Below, piece after piece: positions 32,344 through 40,875 of a DNA stretch of 64,000 nucleotides (the first letter of the stretch is position 1; the number at the start of each line of letters is the position of its first letter). Source of the DNA: Chryseobacterium lactis (GTDB lineage Bacteria; Bacteroidota; Bacteroidia; Flavobacteriales; Weeksellaceae); the NCBI RefSeq assembly GCF_003815875.1, contig NZ_CP033924.1:1054001-1118000 (forward strand), given 5' to 3'. The notes below the pieces were generated by a model. The model did not search any database and was not told the DNA's origin. It saw only the letters and a program-made list of their open reading frames with translations. Both the position numbers and the translations under genes were made by a program.

Positions 32344-32714
32344 TGAAAGAGATTAAACTAACTGATTCGGAGAAAGTTCTTATGGACATCCTTTGGGAGA
32401 AAAAAAACATCTTCATGAAGGACATTCTGGAAGCTTATCCCGAACCCAAACCTGCTGCAACCACAATTGCAACGCTCCTTAAAAGGATGCAGAACAAGGA
32501 TCTGGTAGGTTATAAATTATATGGAAATTCCCGTGAATACTATCCAAAAGTGGAGAAAGGGGAATATTTCAAGGAAGAAATGACTTCCATGATTGACCGT
32601 TTTTTTAATAGTTCTGTTACGCAATTTGCGTCATTTTTTACATCGAACGCAAAACTTAGCCAGAAACAATTGAAAGAACTTAGAGATATTATTGATGATC
32701 AGATAAAGGAATAA
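32343..32714 (+). CDS. BlaI/MecI-family transcriptional repressor
   Basis: The 123-residue protein has a winged-helix domain starting LTDSEKVLMDILWEKKNIFMKDIL and TTIATLLKRMQNKDLVGYK (recognition helix). These are the hallmarks of BlaI/MecI/CopY regulators. The C-terminal helices serve as a dimer interface. It is followed one base later by a BlaR1-like M56 gene, the usual two-gene signalling pair in which the sensor protease triggers inactivation of the repressor. Two TACA/TGTA operators overlap its own promoter. No beta-lactamase lies nearby, so the regulon is elsewhere or unrelated to antibiotics. Confidence 0.93.
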   Translation: MKEIKLTDSEKVLMDILWEKKNIFMKDILEAYPEPKPAATTIATLLKRMQNKDLVGYKLYGNSREYYPKVEKGEYFKEEMTSMIDRFFNSSVTQFASFFTSNAKLSQKQLKELRDIIDDQIKE

Positions 32715-32715
32715 A

Positions 32716-34146
32716 ATGATACCCATTATTCTAAAAATAATTCTGTGTTCTTCCATTTTCATTGCGGTATACTACCTGTTTCTGGAAAAGGAAAAAATGT
32801 ATAGGTTTAATCGGTTCTATTTGTTGAGTTCATTGATCCTTTCCTATATAATTCCTTTTATTACGATTACACTCCCTTCCCGGGAAACAGTTTCAAAGCC
32901 ACGATTGATCATTGAAGAAACAACACAGCAGATTGCAGCCATCCAAACAGGACAATCAAACCTCAATTGGTTGAATATAATAGGACTTATTTACATAATG
33001 ATTACTTTATTTTTATTGGTTAAAAGTATTGCAGCCATTTTAAAAATTAAAAAGATAAAAGGTGAAAAGCGTTTGTATCAAGATCGGAAAGTCGTACTTA
33101 CCACAGAAAATCTTTCCCCATTCAGCTTTTGGAATACCATTTATATGGGAAGGAATTATGTAAAAGATAATACAATCGATCCGAGAATATTCCTGCATGA
33201 AAAGGGCCATCTTGATCAAAAACATAGCATAGACTTAGTTTTAATAGATTTTTTCAAAATTTTCACCTGGTTCAATCCTGTTATCTTTTTATACAAAAGA
33301 GCCATGATCGTCAATCATGAGTTTTTGGCAGATGAAGTCGTTCTACAAGGCAAATTCAATGTAAAAGAGTACCAGAAGCTGATTCTTGAGGAAATTATTA
33401 ATAATCAGAATCTATCGCTCACCCATTCATTTAATTTTAATAACACTAAAAAACGATTTACCATGATGAACGCTAAAAAAACCAAATTCGGACTGTTGCG
33501 AAAAACAGCAGGCATAACAGTTCTCATTACCGCAGCGGCTTTATTTTCTGAAAAGATGTATGCTACCGAAGTAGTACAAACTGGAGAAGAAAATACCTTA
33601 ACCAAACTCAGAAACGAGAATGTTTCAGAAGTACCTGGAGCAATTCCGGAAATAGCCAATACAAATTCTGTAGCTGAAGCTAATCATGAAAAAGTATTTA
33701 ATGAAAAAAAAGAAACATTGTCCGAATTAAAAACTGAAAAACTAATAACCATTCCAGATACAATCGCTCCAAAGGCAAAAACAGAAAACAACGAAGGTAA
33801 AAACACAAACACTTCTGTAAACTCAAATGCTAACGAAAACATTACACAACCGGAATTTCCCGGCGGACCAAGAGCTTTGAGAGAAAAAATCGGCAAAAAT
33901 ATGAATACAGCTAATCTTACTCTACAAAAAGGGGTTATAAAATCTGTAGCTTATGTTCATATTGATGCCACAGGAAAAACAACGGACATCAAAGTTTCCG
34001 GAGACAATGAGCCCCTTAACCGGGAACTCTTAAAAACAATCACAGACATCAGCAATGAGATTACCTGGAAACCTGGAACACAGGATGGAAAAGCAGTAGC
34101 CTCGGTATTAAAAATACCTGCAACGATGTCCTTTGAACCCAATTAG
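32716..34146 (+). CDS. M56 BlaR1-like membrane peptidase with TonB C-terminal domain
   Basis: Membrane helices near residues 5-20, 35-55, 90-110 and 265-285 surround the M56 zinc motif FLHEKGH (His161, Glu162, His165) and the NHEFLADEVV segment (about 195-205). After the last helix comes an Asn/Glu/Thr-rich linker and a C-terminal TonB-like domain (about 375-475: PEFPGGPRALREKIGKNM, VAYVHIDATGKTTDIKV). This replaces the penicillin-binding sensor of classical BlaR1. It is the partner of the BlaI-type repressor, one base upstream. The signal sensed is unknown and is probably an envelope state. Confidence 0.88.
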   Translation: MIPIILKIILCSSIFIAVYYLFLEKEKMYRFNRFYLLSSLILSYIIPFITITLPSRETVSKPRLIIEETTQQIAAIQTGQSNLNWLNIIGLIYIMITLFLLVKSIAAILKIKKIKGEKRLYQDRKVVLTTENLSPFSFWNTIYMGRNYVKDNTIDPRIFLHEKGHLDQKHSIDLVLIDFFKIFTWFNPVIFLYKRAMIVNHEFLADEVVLQGKFNVKEYQKLILEEIINNQNLSLTHSFNFNNTKKRFTMMNAKKTKFGLLRKTAGITVLITAAALFSEKMYATEVVQTGEENTLTKLRNENVSEVPGAIPEIANTNSVAEANHEKVFNEKKETLSELKTEKLITIPDTIAPKAKTENNEGKNTNTSVNSNANENITQPEFPGGPRALREKIGKNMNTANLTLQKGVIKSVAYVHIDATGKTTDIKVSGDNEPLNRELLKTITDISNEITWKPGTQDGKAVASVLKIPATMSFEPN

Positions 34147-34175
34147 AAAAAAGCGCTCAACGAGCGCTTTTTTAC
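34147..34175 (+). terminator. Terminator of the blaI-blaR1-like operon
   Basis: AAAAAAGCGCTC (34147-34158) pairs with GAGCGCTTTTTT (34162-34173) across AAC, directly after the stop codon. Confidence 0.9.
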
Positions 34176-34290
34176 TTTTTACCTTTCAGGTTATTTTAAA
34201 AAAGGGAATACAATAGTCATAAATACGGTTGAAAATTTATTATCAAAAGATTCAATGTCAAAACATTATCAAGTCTAATAATTTCTTTCG

Positions 34291-34298
34291 TATTTTTG
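34291..34298 (+). promoter_or_regulatory. -7 box of uvrB
   Basis: TATTTTTG fits TAnnTTTG, 18 nt before the ATG at 34317. The longer frame starting at TTG 34296 would begin inside this box. Confidence 0.5.
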
Positions 34299-34316
34299 TT
34301 GTATACATTCCTTTCT

Positions 34317-36308
34317 ATGAATTTTAATCTTCAATCAGAATATAAACCCACCGGAGACCAGCCTCAAGCCATCGAAAAATTAACGGAAGGCATTGAGATC
34401 GGAGAAAAATACCAGACCCTTCTTGGGGTAACGGGTTCCGGAAAAACCTTTACCGTTGCTAATGTTGTTCAAAATGTTCAGCGACCGACTTTAGTTTTAG
34501 CACACAATAAAACCCTGGCAGCCCAGCTTTTCATGGAGTTTAAAGAATTCTTCCCTGAAAATGCGGTTGAATATTTTGTCAGTTACTATGATTATTACCA
34601 ACCGGAAGCTTATATCGCGACCACAGGAACCTATATTGAAAAAGACCTGAGCATCAATGAAGAAGTTGAAAAATTACGTCTTTCTGCAACAGCCAGCCTT
34701 CTTTCAGGGAGAAGAGATGTTTTGATTGTAGCTTCAGTTTCATGTATTTACGGTATCGGAAATCCTACAGAGTTTCATAAATCTCTAATTTCCATAGCTA
34801 TTGGTGAAAAAGTAACGAGAACAGCCCTTCTTCATTCTTTGGTTAATGCCTTATATGCCAGAACATTAAACGAATTCCAAAGAGGTACATTCCGGGTAAA
34901 AGGAGATGTGATTGATGTTTTCCCTGCCTATGCTGATAATGCAATCAGAATCCAGTTTTTCGGAGATGAAATAGAAAAGATCCAAAGTTTCGATCCTGTA
35001 ACAGGGAATGTGGAGGATAATTTTGATCAAATACAGATCTACCCTGCGAACCTTTTCGTGACGTCAAAAGAGACTTTAAACGGAGCGATCAAGGATATTC
35101 AGGATGACATGGTAAAACAGGTAGATTTTTTCAGCTCTATCGGAAAACCTCTGGAAGCAAAAAGACTTCAGGAAAGAACGGAACTTGATCTTGAAATGAT
35201 TAAAGAATTGGGCTACTGCTCCGGAATTGAGAACTATTCCAGGTATCTGGACGGCAGGTTGCCAGGAACAAGACCTTTCTGCCTGCTTGATTATTTCCCT
35301 AAAGACTTTTTAATGGTTATTGACGAAAGCCACGTAACGGTTCCACAGGTTCATGCTATGTATGGAGGCGACCGAAGCAGAAAAGAAGCATTAGTGGAAT
35401 ACGGGTTCAGACTGCCGGCAGCAATGGATAACAGACCTTTAAAGTTTGAAGAATTTGAAGCGATTCAGAATCAGGTTATTTATGTTTCTGCAACTCCTGC
35501 CGACTATGAGTTGGAGAAAACCGGAGGCGCCTATATTGAACAAATTATCCGACCTACGGGATTGCTTGATCCAATTATCGAAGTAAGACCTTCTTTAAAT
35601 CAAATTGATGATTTAATGGAAGAAATTCGAAAGAGATCGGATGCAGACGAAAGGGTTCTTGTCACCACTTTAACAAAAAAAATGGCGGAGGAATTAACGA
35701 AATACTTCACCAAATTCGGAATCAGAACGAGATATATTCACTCCGATGTTGAAACCCTGGAACGTATTCAGATTATGCAGGATCTACGTTTGGGGCTATT
35801 TGATGTTCTGATTGGGGTAAACCTCTTAAGAGAAGGATTGGATTTACCGGAAGTTTCACTGGTAGCAATTTTAGATGCGGATAAAGAGGGGATGTTGAGA
35901 AGCAGAAGATCAATGATCCAGACAGTCGGCCGTGCAGCAAGAAACATTAACGGAAAAGCCATTATGTATGCTGATAAGATTACCAAATCAATGCAGGCCA
36001 CATTAGATGAAACAGAATATCGTCGCGCCAAGCAAATTCAGTACAATGATGAAAAAGGAGTAAAACCTCAGGCATTAAATAAAAAGATTTCCGAAAATCT
36101 TGTGGGCAGAAGCAAAGATTTCCCAGATGAAAAATATACTCAAAAGGAAATTATGCAAAAGGTAGCTGAAACTAAAGCCAGCTATGCAAGTGAAGATATC
36201 GAAAAGATGATTGAACAGAAGCAAAAAGAAATGGAAGCCGCAGCCAAGAATCTTGACTTTATCAAAGCAGCCAAATTGAGAGATGAAATTGCCGCTTTAA
36301 GAGCATAA
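34317..36308 (+). CDS. uvrB: UvrABC system protein B
   Basis: Starting at ATG 34317 the protein reads MNFNLQSEYKPTGDQPQAIEK with Walker A GVTGSGKT at residues 37-44. It continues with the damage-probing beta-hairpin (YFVSYYDYYQPEAYI), helicase motifs (IDESHVT; QTVGRAARN) and a C-terminal UVR motif (IEKMIEQKQKEMEAAAKNLDFIKAAKLRDEI split across the last 35 residues) that contacts UvrC. The 663-residue length is normal. It verifies DNA lesions in nucleotide excision repair. It stands alone, without uvrA or uvrC. Confidence 0.97.
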   Translation: MNFNLQSEYKPTGDQPQAIEKLTEGIEIGEKYQTLLGVTGSGKTFTVANVVQNVQRPTLVLAHNKTLAAQLFMEFKEFFPENAVEYFVSYYDYYQPEAYIATTGTYIEKDLSINEEVEKLRLSATASLLSGRRDVLIVASVSCIYGIGNPTEFHKSLISIAIGEKVTRTALLHSLVNALYARTLNEFQRGTFRVKGDVIDVFPAYADNAIRIQFFGDEIEKIQSFDPVTGNVEDNFDQIQIYPANLFVTSKETLNGAIKDIQDDMVKQVDFFSSIGKPLEAKRLQERTELDLEMIKELGYCSGIENYSRYLDGRLPGTRPFCLLDYFPKDFLMVIDESHVTVPQVHAMYGGDRSRKEALVEYGFRLPAAMDNRPLKFEEFEAIQNQVIYVSATPADYELEKTGGAYIEQIIRPTGLLDPIIEVRPSLNQIDDLMEEIRKRSDADERVLVTTLTKKMAEELTKYFTKFGIRTRYIHSDVETLERIQIMQDLRLGLFDVLIGVNLLREGLDLPEVSLVAILDADKEGMLRSRRSMIQTVGRAARNINGKAIMYADKITKSMQATLDETEYRRAKQIQYNDEKGVKPQALNKKISENLVGRSKDFPDEKYTQKEIMQKVAETKASYASEDIEKMIEQKQKEMEAAAKNLDFIKAAKLRDEIAALRA

Positions 36309-36323
36309 TTATAGATTATAAAT

Positions 36324-36356
36324 AGTTTCGGCGGCATCTTCGATGCCGCCGAAACT
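36324..36356. terminator. Hairpin between uvrB and the DUF3820 gene
   Basis: A 15-bp perfect stem, AGTTTCGGCGGCATC (36324-36338) with GATGCCGCCGAAACT (36342-36356), loop TTC, between convergent genes. The flanking T tract is weak on both strands. Confidence 0.75.
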
Positions 36357-36360
36357 ATTG

Positions 36361-36612
36361 TTATACCCCTTTTTTTAACCTTTCATTCCTTACCGAAGCC
36401 TTGATTGGAATCAAAAGATCGGTCAATCCATTTAATTTTATTTCGTAAACGGTTGAAAGCTGCATTCCCAGTTTTCCTTTGGGCATTCCGCTTCGATTAA
36501 ACCATTCCAGGTAACTTATGGGGAGATCAGCGAGAATGGTACCTTCGTACTTTCCAAAGGGCATTTTCACTAAACAAATTTCTTTTAATATTTCCGGATT
36601 GAGTCCTTCCAC
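36361..36612 (-). CDS. DUF3820 family protein
   Basis: The 83-residue protein contains MPFGKYEGTILADLPISYLEWF and MPKGKLGMQLSTVYEIKLNGL, split around a short turn. This is the DUF3820 pattern (small, cytoplasmic, unknown function, sometimes adjoining exonuclease domains). The start at 36612 gives a normal length. It lies 12 nt after the AI-2E-type transporter gene on the same strand, as the last gene of a minus-strand run. Confidence 0.85.
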   Translation of the reverse strand: MEGLNPEILKEICLVKMPFGKYEGTILADLPISYLEWFNRSGMPKGKLGMQLSTVYEIKLNGLTDLLIPIKASVRNERLKKGV

Positions 36613-36624
36613 TTTTTTATCTAA

Positions 36625-37704
36625 TTAAATTAATTTTTCATTCAAATCATTCCGTTCCGGCAGCTCCAGATCAGGAGGTGCATTTTCATCAGAAAATTCA
36701 TTTCTATATACCTGTATCAGAAGAATAGTCAATGAAATCAGAATAGGTCCGAAAATAAGTCCCATAAAGCCAAACAAATTCATTCCCATGATAATTCCGA
36801 AAACGGTATTCAGAGGATGGATATTTTCCAGCTTTTTTAAAAGGGTAAAGCGGAGCAGATTATCTGTAAGACCTACTACAACCACACAGTAAGCGGCCAA
36901 ACCTAAACCCTGGCCGGTATTTCCTTCAGCAATCATAAAAATACATACCGGAACATATACGATTGCCGTTCCTACAACAGGAATAACTGAAGAGGCTGCT
37001 GTAAGCGCAAAAAGCAGAACCGGTCCCGGAGCTCCGAAGATCAGATATCCGATTAATGATACAATTCCCTGTCCTATTGCAACTACAGGAATTCCGATCG
37101 CATTGGCCATAATCAACTTCCTCATCTTATCTCCGATTAAAGATACATTAGCTCTCTTTAATGGAGCAGAAGACGTAAGGATTTTTTCAAACAGCCTAGG
37201 TTTTTCCAGCATAAAATAAAGAATAAAGTACATTGACATTACCACAGTAAGGGTATTGAATGTACCGCTGAGTGCTGAAGTAGAAACCTTCCCCACAGCA
37301 TTCTTCAGTTTGCTCATATTTTCCTGGCTCAGAATATCAAACCCTATTTTTGAATAAATATAAGAGTGTATTTTATCTAAAAACACATTGAACTTAGTCA
37401 TATAAGCCTGAGCATTTCCTAATTTATCAATCAACAGATCGGCGATAAAATAAATCGGAAGGATCAAAATAATAAGACTGGCAAACATTAATAGAAAAGC
37501 AGCCAGAGAGGGTTTCCATTTTTTTTCTTCCTGCAGGTAAAAATTGTATTTTCTACAGACTACATAAATGGTAATTGCTCCCAATACGGAAGGAATAAAC
37601 AATGAAAGATTAAAACAAACCAACCCCGCCAACACCAAAATAATGGCCAGCAAAGACATCTGCTTTATGGCAACACTGCTTATTTGTTTATCTTTATTCA
37701 TCAT
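36625..37704 (-). CDS. AI-2E/PerM family transporter
   Basis: The 359-residue membrane protein has the family layout: two N-terminal helix pairs (LLAIILVLAGLVCFNLSLFIPSVLGAI; FLLMFASLIILILPIYFIADLL), a periplasmic region, and C-terminal helices with VIPVVGTAIVYVP and a final GFMGLIFGPILISLTILLIQVY. The substrate is uncertain; members include AI-2 exporters and Na+/H+ antiporters. It lies 11 nt after the neighbouring membrane-protein gene (37716-38444), so both belong to one operon. Confidence 0.88.
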   Translation of the reverse strand: MMNKDKQISSVAIKQMSLLAIILVLAGLVCFNLSLFIPSVLGAITIYVVCRKYNFYLQEEKKWKPSLAAFLLMFASLIILILPIYFIADLLIDKLGNAQAYMTKFNVFLDKIHSYIYSKIGFDILSQENMSKLKNAVGKVSTSALSGTFNTLTVVMSMYFILYFMLEKPRLFEKILTSSAPLKRANVSLIGDKMRKLIMANAIGIPVVAIGQGIVSLIGYLIFGAPGPVLLFALTAASSVIPVVGTAIVYVPVCIFMIAEGNTGQGLGLAAYCVVVVGLTDNLLRFTLLKKLENIHPLNTVFGIIMGMNLFGFMGLIFGPILISLTILLIQVYRNEFSDENAPPDLELPERNDLNEKLI

Positions 37705-37715
37705 CTATTTTTCTT

Positions 37716-38444
37716 TTATTGTTTGTTGTACATAATTTGTCTCGGTTTTCCTAAAAAAGCACAATAGGTAGAATACATCACTACCATCATAAACGGAGCT
37801 GTTAAGATAATCCCTATTCCACAAAGGATAACCCCTGCTAAAGAGATCAGTGCACCAAGGAATCCTGTAAGTAAGAACACTCCATAATTCTCTTTTGCAA
37901 TATTGAATGATTTGCTTAAAGCTTCAGTGGCAGATGCATTTTCAAATAATAGAATAGGATATCCGATTAACAGGAATGGATACACAAAAATAACAGGGAA
38001 AAAGCACAATGCCGCCGCAATGGTAGTAATCAACCCTGAAAGGAAGCTATAAATCAATATGTTTACAAAATTCTGACGATATCCGATAAAAAGATCAGAA
38101 AATTCAATCGGGCTTTTAGTATTATATTTATTAACGATGTAGATTAATCCTACATACAAAGGAGCTAATAAAAGCCCAAACAGACCGGAAAAAGTCATAT
38201 ACATAGAAAATCCAGGAGCATTCCAGTAATTAAAATCTCCGCCGCTTTTCATCTCTTCCATCATAGAAGCAGAATTGAATCCGGTAAGGCTTTGGATAAT
38301 AATTCCTCCGATCAGATAAATGATCATTGCAACAATTCCATAACCAAAAACTCCTTTGTACATTTCAAAGGCATGCGAAATAATGGATCCTGTATCCTTG
38401 TTGGGAACAGAACCTTGCTGATCAAATTCGTTAAATTCAGACAT
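37716..38444 (-). CDS. Integral membrane protein, unknown function
   Basis: The 242-residue protein has a polar 22-residue N-terminus, then about six hydrophobic segments, including YGIVAMIIYLIGGIIIQSL, FLSGLITTIAAALCFFPVIF and GALISLAGVILCGIGIILTA. The pattern resembles the poorly characterised Bacteroidota membrane proteins often labelled beta-carotene monooxygenase without evidence. I see no catalytic motif. It is the middle gene of the minus-strand run 39242-36361 and is similar in style to the next upstream gene. Confidence 0.65.
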   Translation of the reverse strand: MSEFNEFDQQGSVPNKDTGSIISHAFEMYKGVFGYGIVAMIIYLIGGIIIQSLTGFNSASMMEEMKSGGDFNYWNAPGFSMYMTFSGLFGLLLAPLYVGLIYIVNKYNTKSPIEFSDLFIGYRQNFVNILIYSFLSGLITTIAAALCFFPVIFVYPFLLIGYPILLFENASATEALSKSFNIAKENYGVFLLTGFLGALISLAGVILCGIGIILTAPFMMVVMYSTYCAFLGKPRQIMYNKQ

Positions 38445-38516
38445 AGTTTAAATATTTAATGATTTTACCAAAAATAGCTCTTTTTAGTAAAAAAACATAT
38501 TAAACATTGATGAAAT

Positions 38517-39242
38517 TTAAACTTTCTCTGAAAAAACAGTTTTGTATAAAGAATAAATCATTGCATTCCAGAAAGGAAATGTAAAGAGCCCTCCTACCAA
38601 AAACAATGTAAACCCAATGTATTTAAATAGCACAGCTACAATCACACAAACGATAATTTCAAGGAAATACATCCTAAGTGCTTTAAGATTTAACGAAATT
38701 GCTTCAAAAATTCTTTTATTGGTAAAAAACATCAATGGTGCAACGAACACCGTCATTGAAACCCAAAGTACAGCCAGAAATATGGTAGGAATGGTGAATC
38801 TATAAATCAGAAACCAGAAGATATAGTAACTCAGGTATTTAAAAAAATTAAGTCCGTTATACCCTGCAAACAGATCTCCCATCTCAATTTTTTCTTTGAG
38901 ATCCAGCTTTCTGAAAATCTGAAACATTCCTAAGTTCAAAGGGTAAAGAAAAGCCAACGTTCCCCAGATTGCATAGGTAAACATTTGATAGTTTTCCGTA
39001 GCACTTAGTTCAGCAATCTTCTCCATATACACCTTTGTTCCCTGTTTAAGGGCTTCAGCCAGTATCTGATTCTGTTCTAATATTCCGTATCTGGCGCCAA
39101 AGAAAAACACGGAAGTAAGAAAAATTCCAAAAAAGACCATTGAAAACATCAACTGAAAAACCAGCGTTTTATTCCAGTAAAAAAAGGCCTGCTTCAATAT
39201 AAAATCAATTCCCGGTTTCTGAGGATATTTACTCTGCATCAT
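38517..39242 (-). CDS. Integral membrane protein, unknown function
   Basis: I start this 241-residue protein at the ATG-ATG at 39242; a TTG at 39257 would add five residues. About six membrane helices are visible (TLVFQLMFSMVFFGIFLTSVF; AIWGTLAFLYPLNLGMF; IPTIFLAVLWVSMTVFVAPLMFF; IIVCVIVAVLFKYIGFTLFLVGGLF). It has no recognised family motif. It is the first gene of the minus-strand membrane-protein operon and diverges from pabB, with only a 44-nt gap between the starts. Confidence 0.6.
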   Translation of the reverse strand: MMQSKYPQKPGIDFILKQAFFYWNKTLVFQLMFSMVFFGIFLTSVFFFGARYGILEQNQILAEALKQGTKVYMEKIAELSATENYQMFTYAIWGTLAFLYPLNLGMFQIFRKLDLKEKIEMGDLFAGYNGLNFFKYLSYYIFWFLIYRFTIPTIFLAVLWVSMTVFVAPLMFFTNKRIFEAISLNLKALRMYFLEIIVCVIVAVLFKYIGFTLFLVGGLFTFPFWNAMIYSLYKTVFSEKV

Positions 39243-39286
39243 AAAAATTTTATGCAAAAGTAAACATCAATAAGTATTTTTGCGGA

Positions 39287-40264
39287 ATGTTTTCAGTGAA
39301 TCATCAAAAATTTATAGAAATGGACGAGCTTTCTCTTCAGAAAGTCCCCTATTTCTTCGTCATCGATTTTCTTTCAGAGAATGTGGAGATCTACCAGGAA
39401 CCTGATATTGAAAAATCAGGCTTATTAATTGATTTTCAAGGATTTTCAAACACAAAAAAAGCACCTGATTTAGATAAAAAAGTACATTGGAAATCATTTC
39501 CTGAGACGTTGGAAAGCTTTAAAACAGGTTTTGATAAAGTTCAGAAAAATATTCGCTTCGGAAATTCTTATTTGGTCAATTACACCCGAAAAACTGAAAT
39601 CGAGACGAATTTGAGCCTGGAAGAAATTTTTTATCACTCAAATGCGAAGTACAAGGTTTTTTATAAAGATTTTTTTGTATTTTTTTCACCTGAAACTTTT
39701 GTGAAGATCATCGATGGCAAAATTTTGACCTATCCTATGAAAGGAACTATTGATGCTTCGATAGAAAATGCAGCAGAAACATTGAAAAATGACAAAAAGG
39801 AAAAGGCAGAACATTATACCGTTGTGGATCTTCTCCGTAATGATCTGAGCATGGTTGCAGATCAGGTAAAAGTTGATCAGTTTCAGCATATAGATTTTAT
39901 TAAAACCCAACAAAAGGATCTGTATGCAATGAGTTCAGAAATTTCAGGGATATTGAAACCTGAGTTTGATGGAAAAGTAGGAAGCATTATGCAAAAATTG
40001 CTGCCTGCCGGATCCATTTTAGGAGCCCCAAAACCAAAAACACTGGAGATTATTCTCGATGCCGAAGGATATGACCGGGGATATTATACAGGAGTATGTG
40101 GTTGGTTTGACGGCAAGAATGTTGACAGCTGTGTCATGATACGCTTTATTGAAAAAGAAGGAGATCAACTTTATTTCAAAAGCGGTGGTGGTATTACCCA
40201 CATGAGTAAATTAGAAGACGAATATCAGGAAATGAAAAACAAAATCTATGTCCCAATTCATTGA
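39287..40264 (+). CDS. pabB: Aminodeoxychorismate synthase component I
   Basis: The 325-residue chorismate-binding enzyme has the family blocks FGNSYLVNYTRKTEI, YPMKGTIDAS, VVDLLRNDLSMVA, LPAGSILGAPKPKTLEIIL, and GYYTGVCGWFDG with VMIRF, which form the chorismate and Mg2+ site. It is short because the N-terminal half of the fold is reduced, as in many Bacteroidota. It makes 4-amino-4-deoxychorismate for folate with a glutamine amidotransferase (PabA) that is not in this window. It overlaps the next gene, an aminodeoxychorismate lyase-like protein, by 17 nt. Confidence 0.88.
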   Translation: MFSVNHQKFIEMDELSLQKVPYFFVIDFLSENVEIYQEPDIEKSGLLIDFQGFSNTKKAPDLDKKVHWKSFPETLESFKTGFDKVQKNIRFGNSYLVNYTRKTEIETNLSLEEIFYHSNAKYKVFYKDFFVFFSPETFVKIIDGKILTYPMKGTIDASIENAAETLKNDKKEKAEHYTVVDLLRNDLSMVADQVKVDQFQHIDFIKTQQKDLYAMSSEISGILKPEFDGKVGSIMQKLLPAGSILGAPKPKTLEIILDAEGYDRGYYTGVCGWFDGKNVDSCVMIRFIEKEGDQLYFKSGGGITHMSKLEDEYQEMKNKIYVPIH

Positions 40265-40874
40265 AAGCATTAAAGTAGAAGATCAGGAGATTTTTCTATT
40301 GGAACTCCATCAGAAACGTGTCAATCAAACATTTTCCCACTTCGGGAAAGAAGATGGTATTGATCTGGCTAAAATCTATAAAAACCTCCAACATAACGAA
40401 GACGGGCTTTTCAAGTTAAGAGTTTCCTATGACCTTGATAAAAGAATCAAGACTCAGATGATTCCTTATGCTATTCCTGAAATACAAGATTTCCAGCTGG
40501 TAGAAAATAACAGCTACGACTACTCTTTCAAGTTTGAGGACAGAAAGGAACTGGACAAGATGAAAATGAAGGCTAAAGCTGAAGAAATCATCATTGTCAG
40601 AAACAATCATATCACTGACACTTCTTTCTCTAACCTTTTGTTCTTAAAAGGTAAAGATTGGTTTACCCCAACTACCTATCTGCTGAACGGAGTACAAAGA
40701 CAACATCTTTTAAAACATAAAAAAATAAAAGAGGCTGAAATTACTCTACAAAACATAAAGCAATTCAGCCACTTTCAACTCATCAACGCCTTAAATGATT
40801 TTGATGATATGTTTATCTATCCGATTGACAGAATTATGAATCTGCCGGGGAATGAAGAATATTTGGATTTATAA
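40248..40874 (+). CDS. pabC: Aminodeoxychorismate lyase-like class IV PLP protein
   Basis: The 208-residue protein has class IV aminotransferase features: EEIIIVRNNHITDTSFSNLLFLKGKDWFTPTTYLLNGVQRQHLL, the ADCL-type core with the T-x-S-N-L/I-F strand and TP...LLNGVQR loop. It is about 60 residues shorter than typical PabC, with a compact N-terminus. The conserved lysine for PLP should lie in the KMKMKAKAEE region. It overlaps pabB by 17 nt, which supports a role in p-aminobenzoate formation. A divergent class IV activity is the alternative. Its stop is one base from the stop of the convergent adhesin gene. Confidence 0.78.
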   Translation: MSQFIESIKVEDQEIFLLELHQKRVNQTFSHFGKEDGIDLAKIYKNLQHNEDGLFKLRVSYDLDKRIKTQMIPYAIPEIQDFQLVENNSYDYSFKFEDRKELDKMKMKAKAEEIIIVRNNHITDTSFSNLLFLKGKDWFTPTTYLLNGVQRQHLLKHKKIKEAEITLQNIKQFSHFQLINALNDFDDMFIYPIDRIMNLPGNEEYLDL

Positions 40875-40875
40875 A

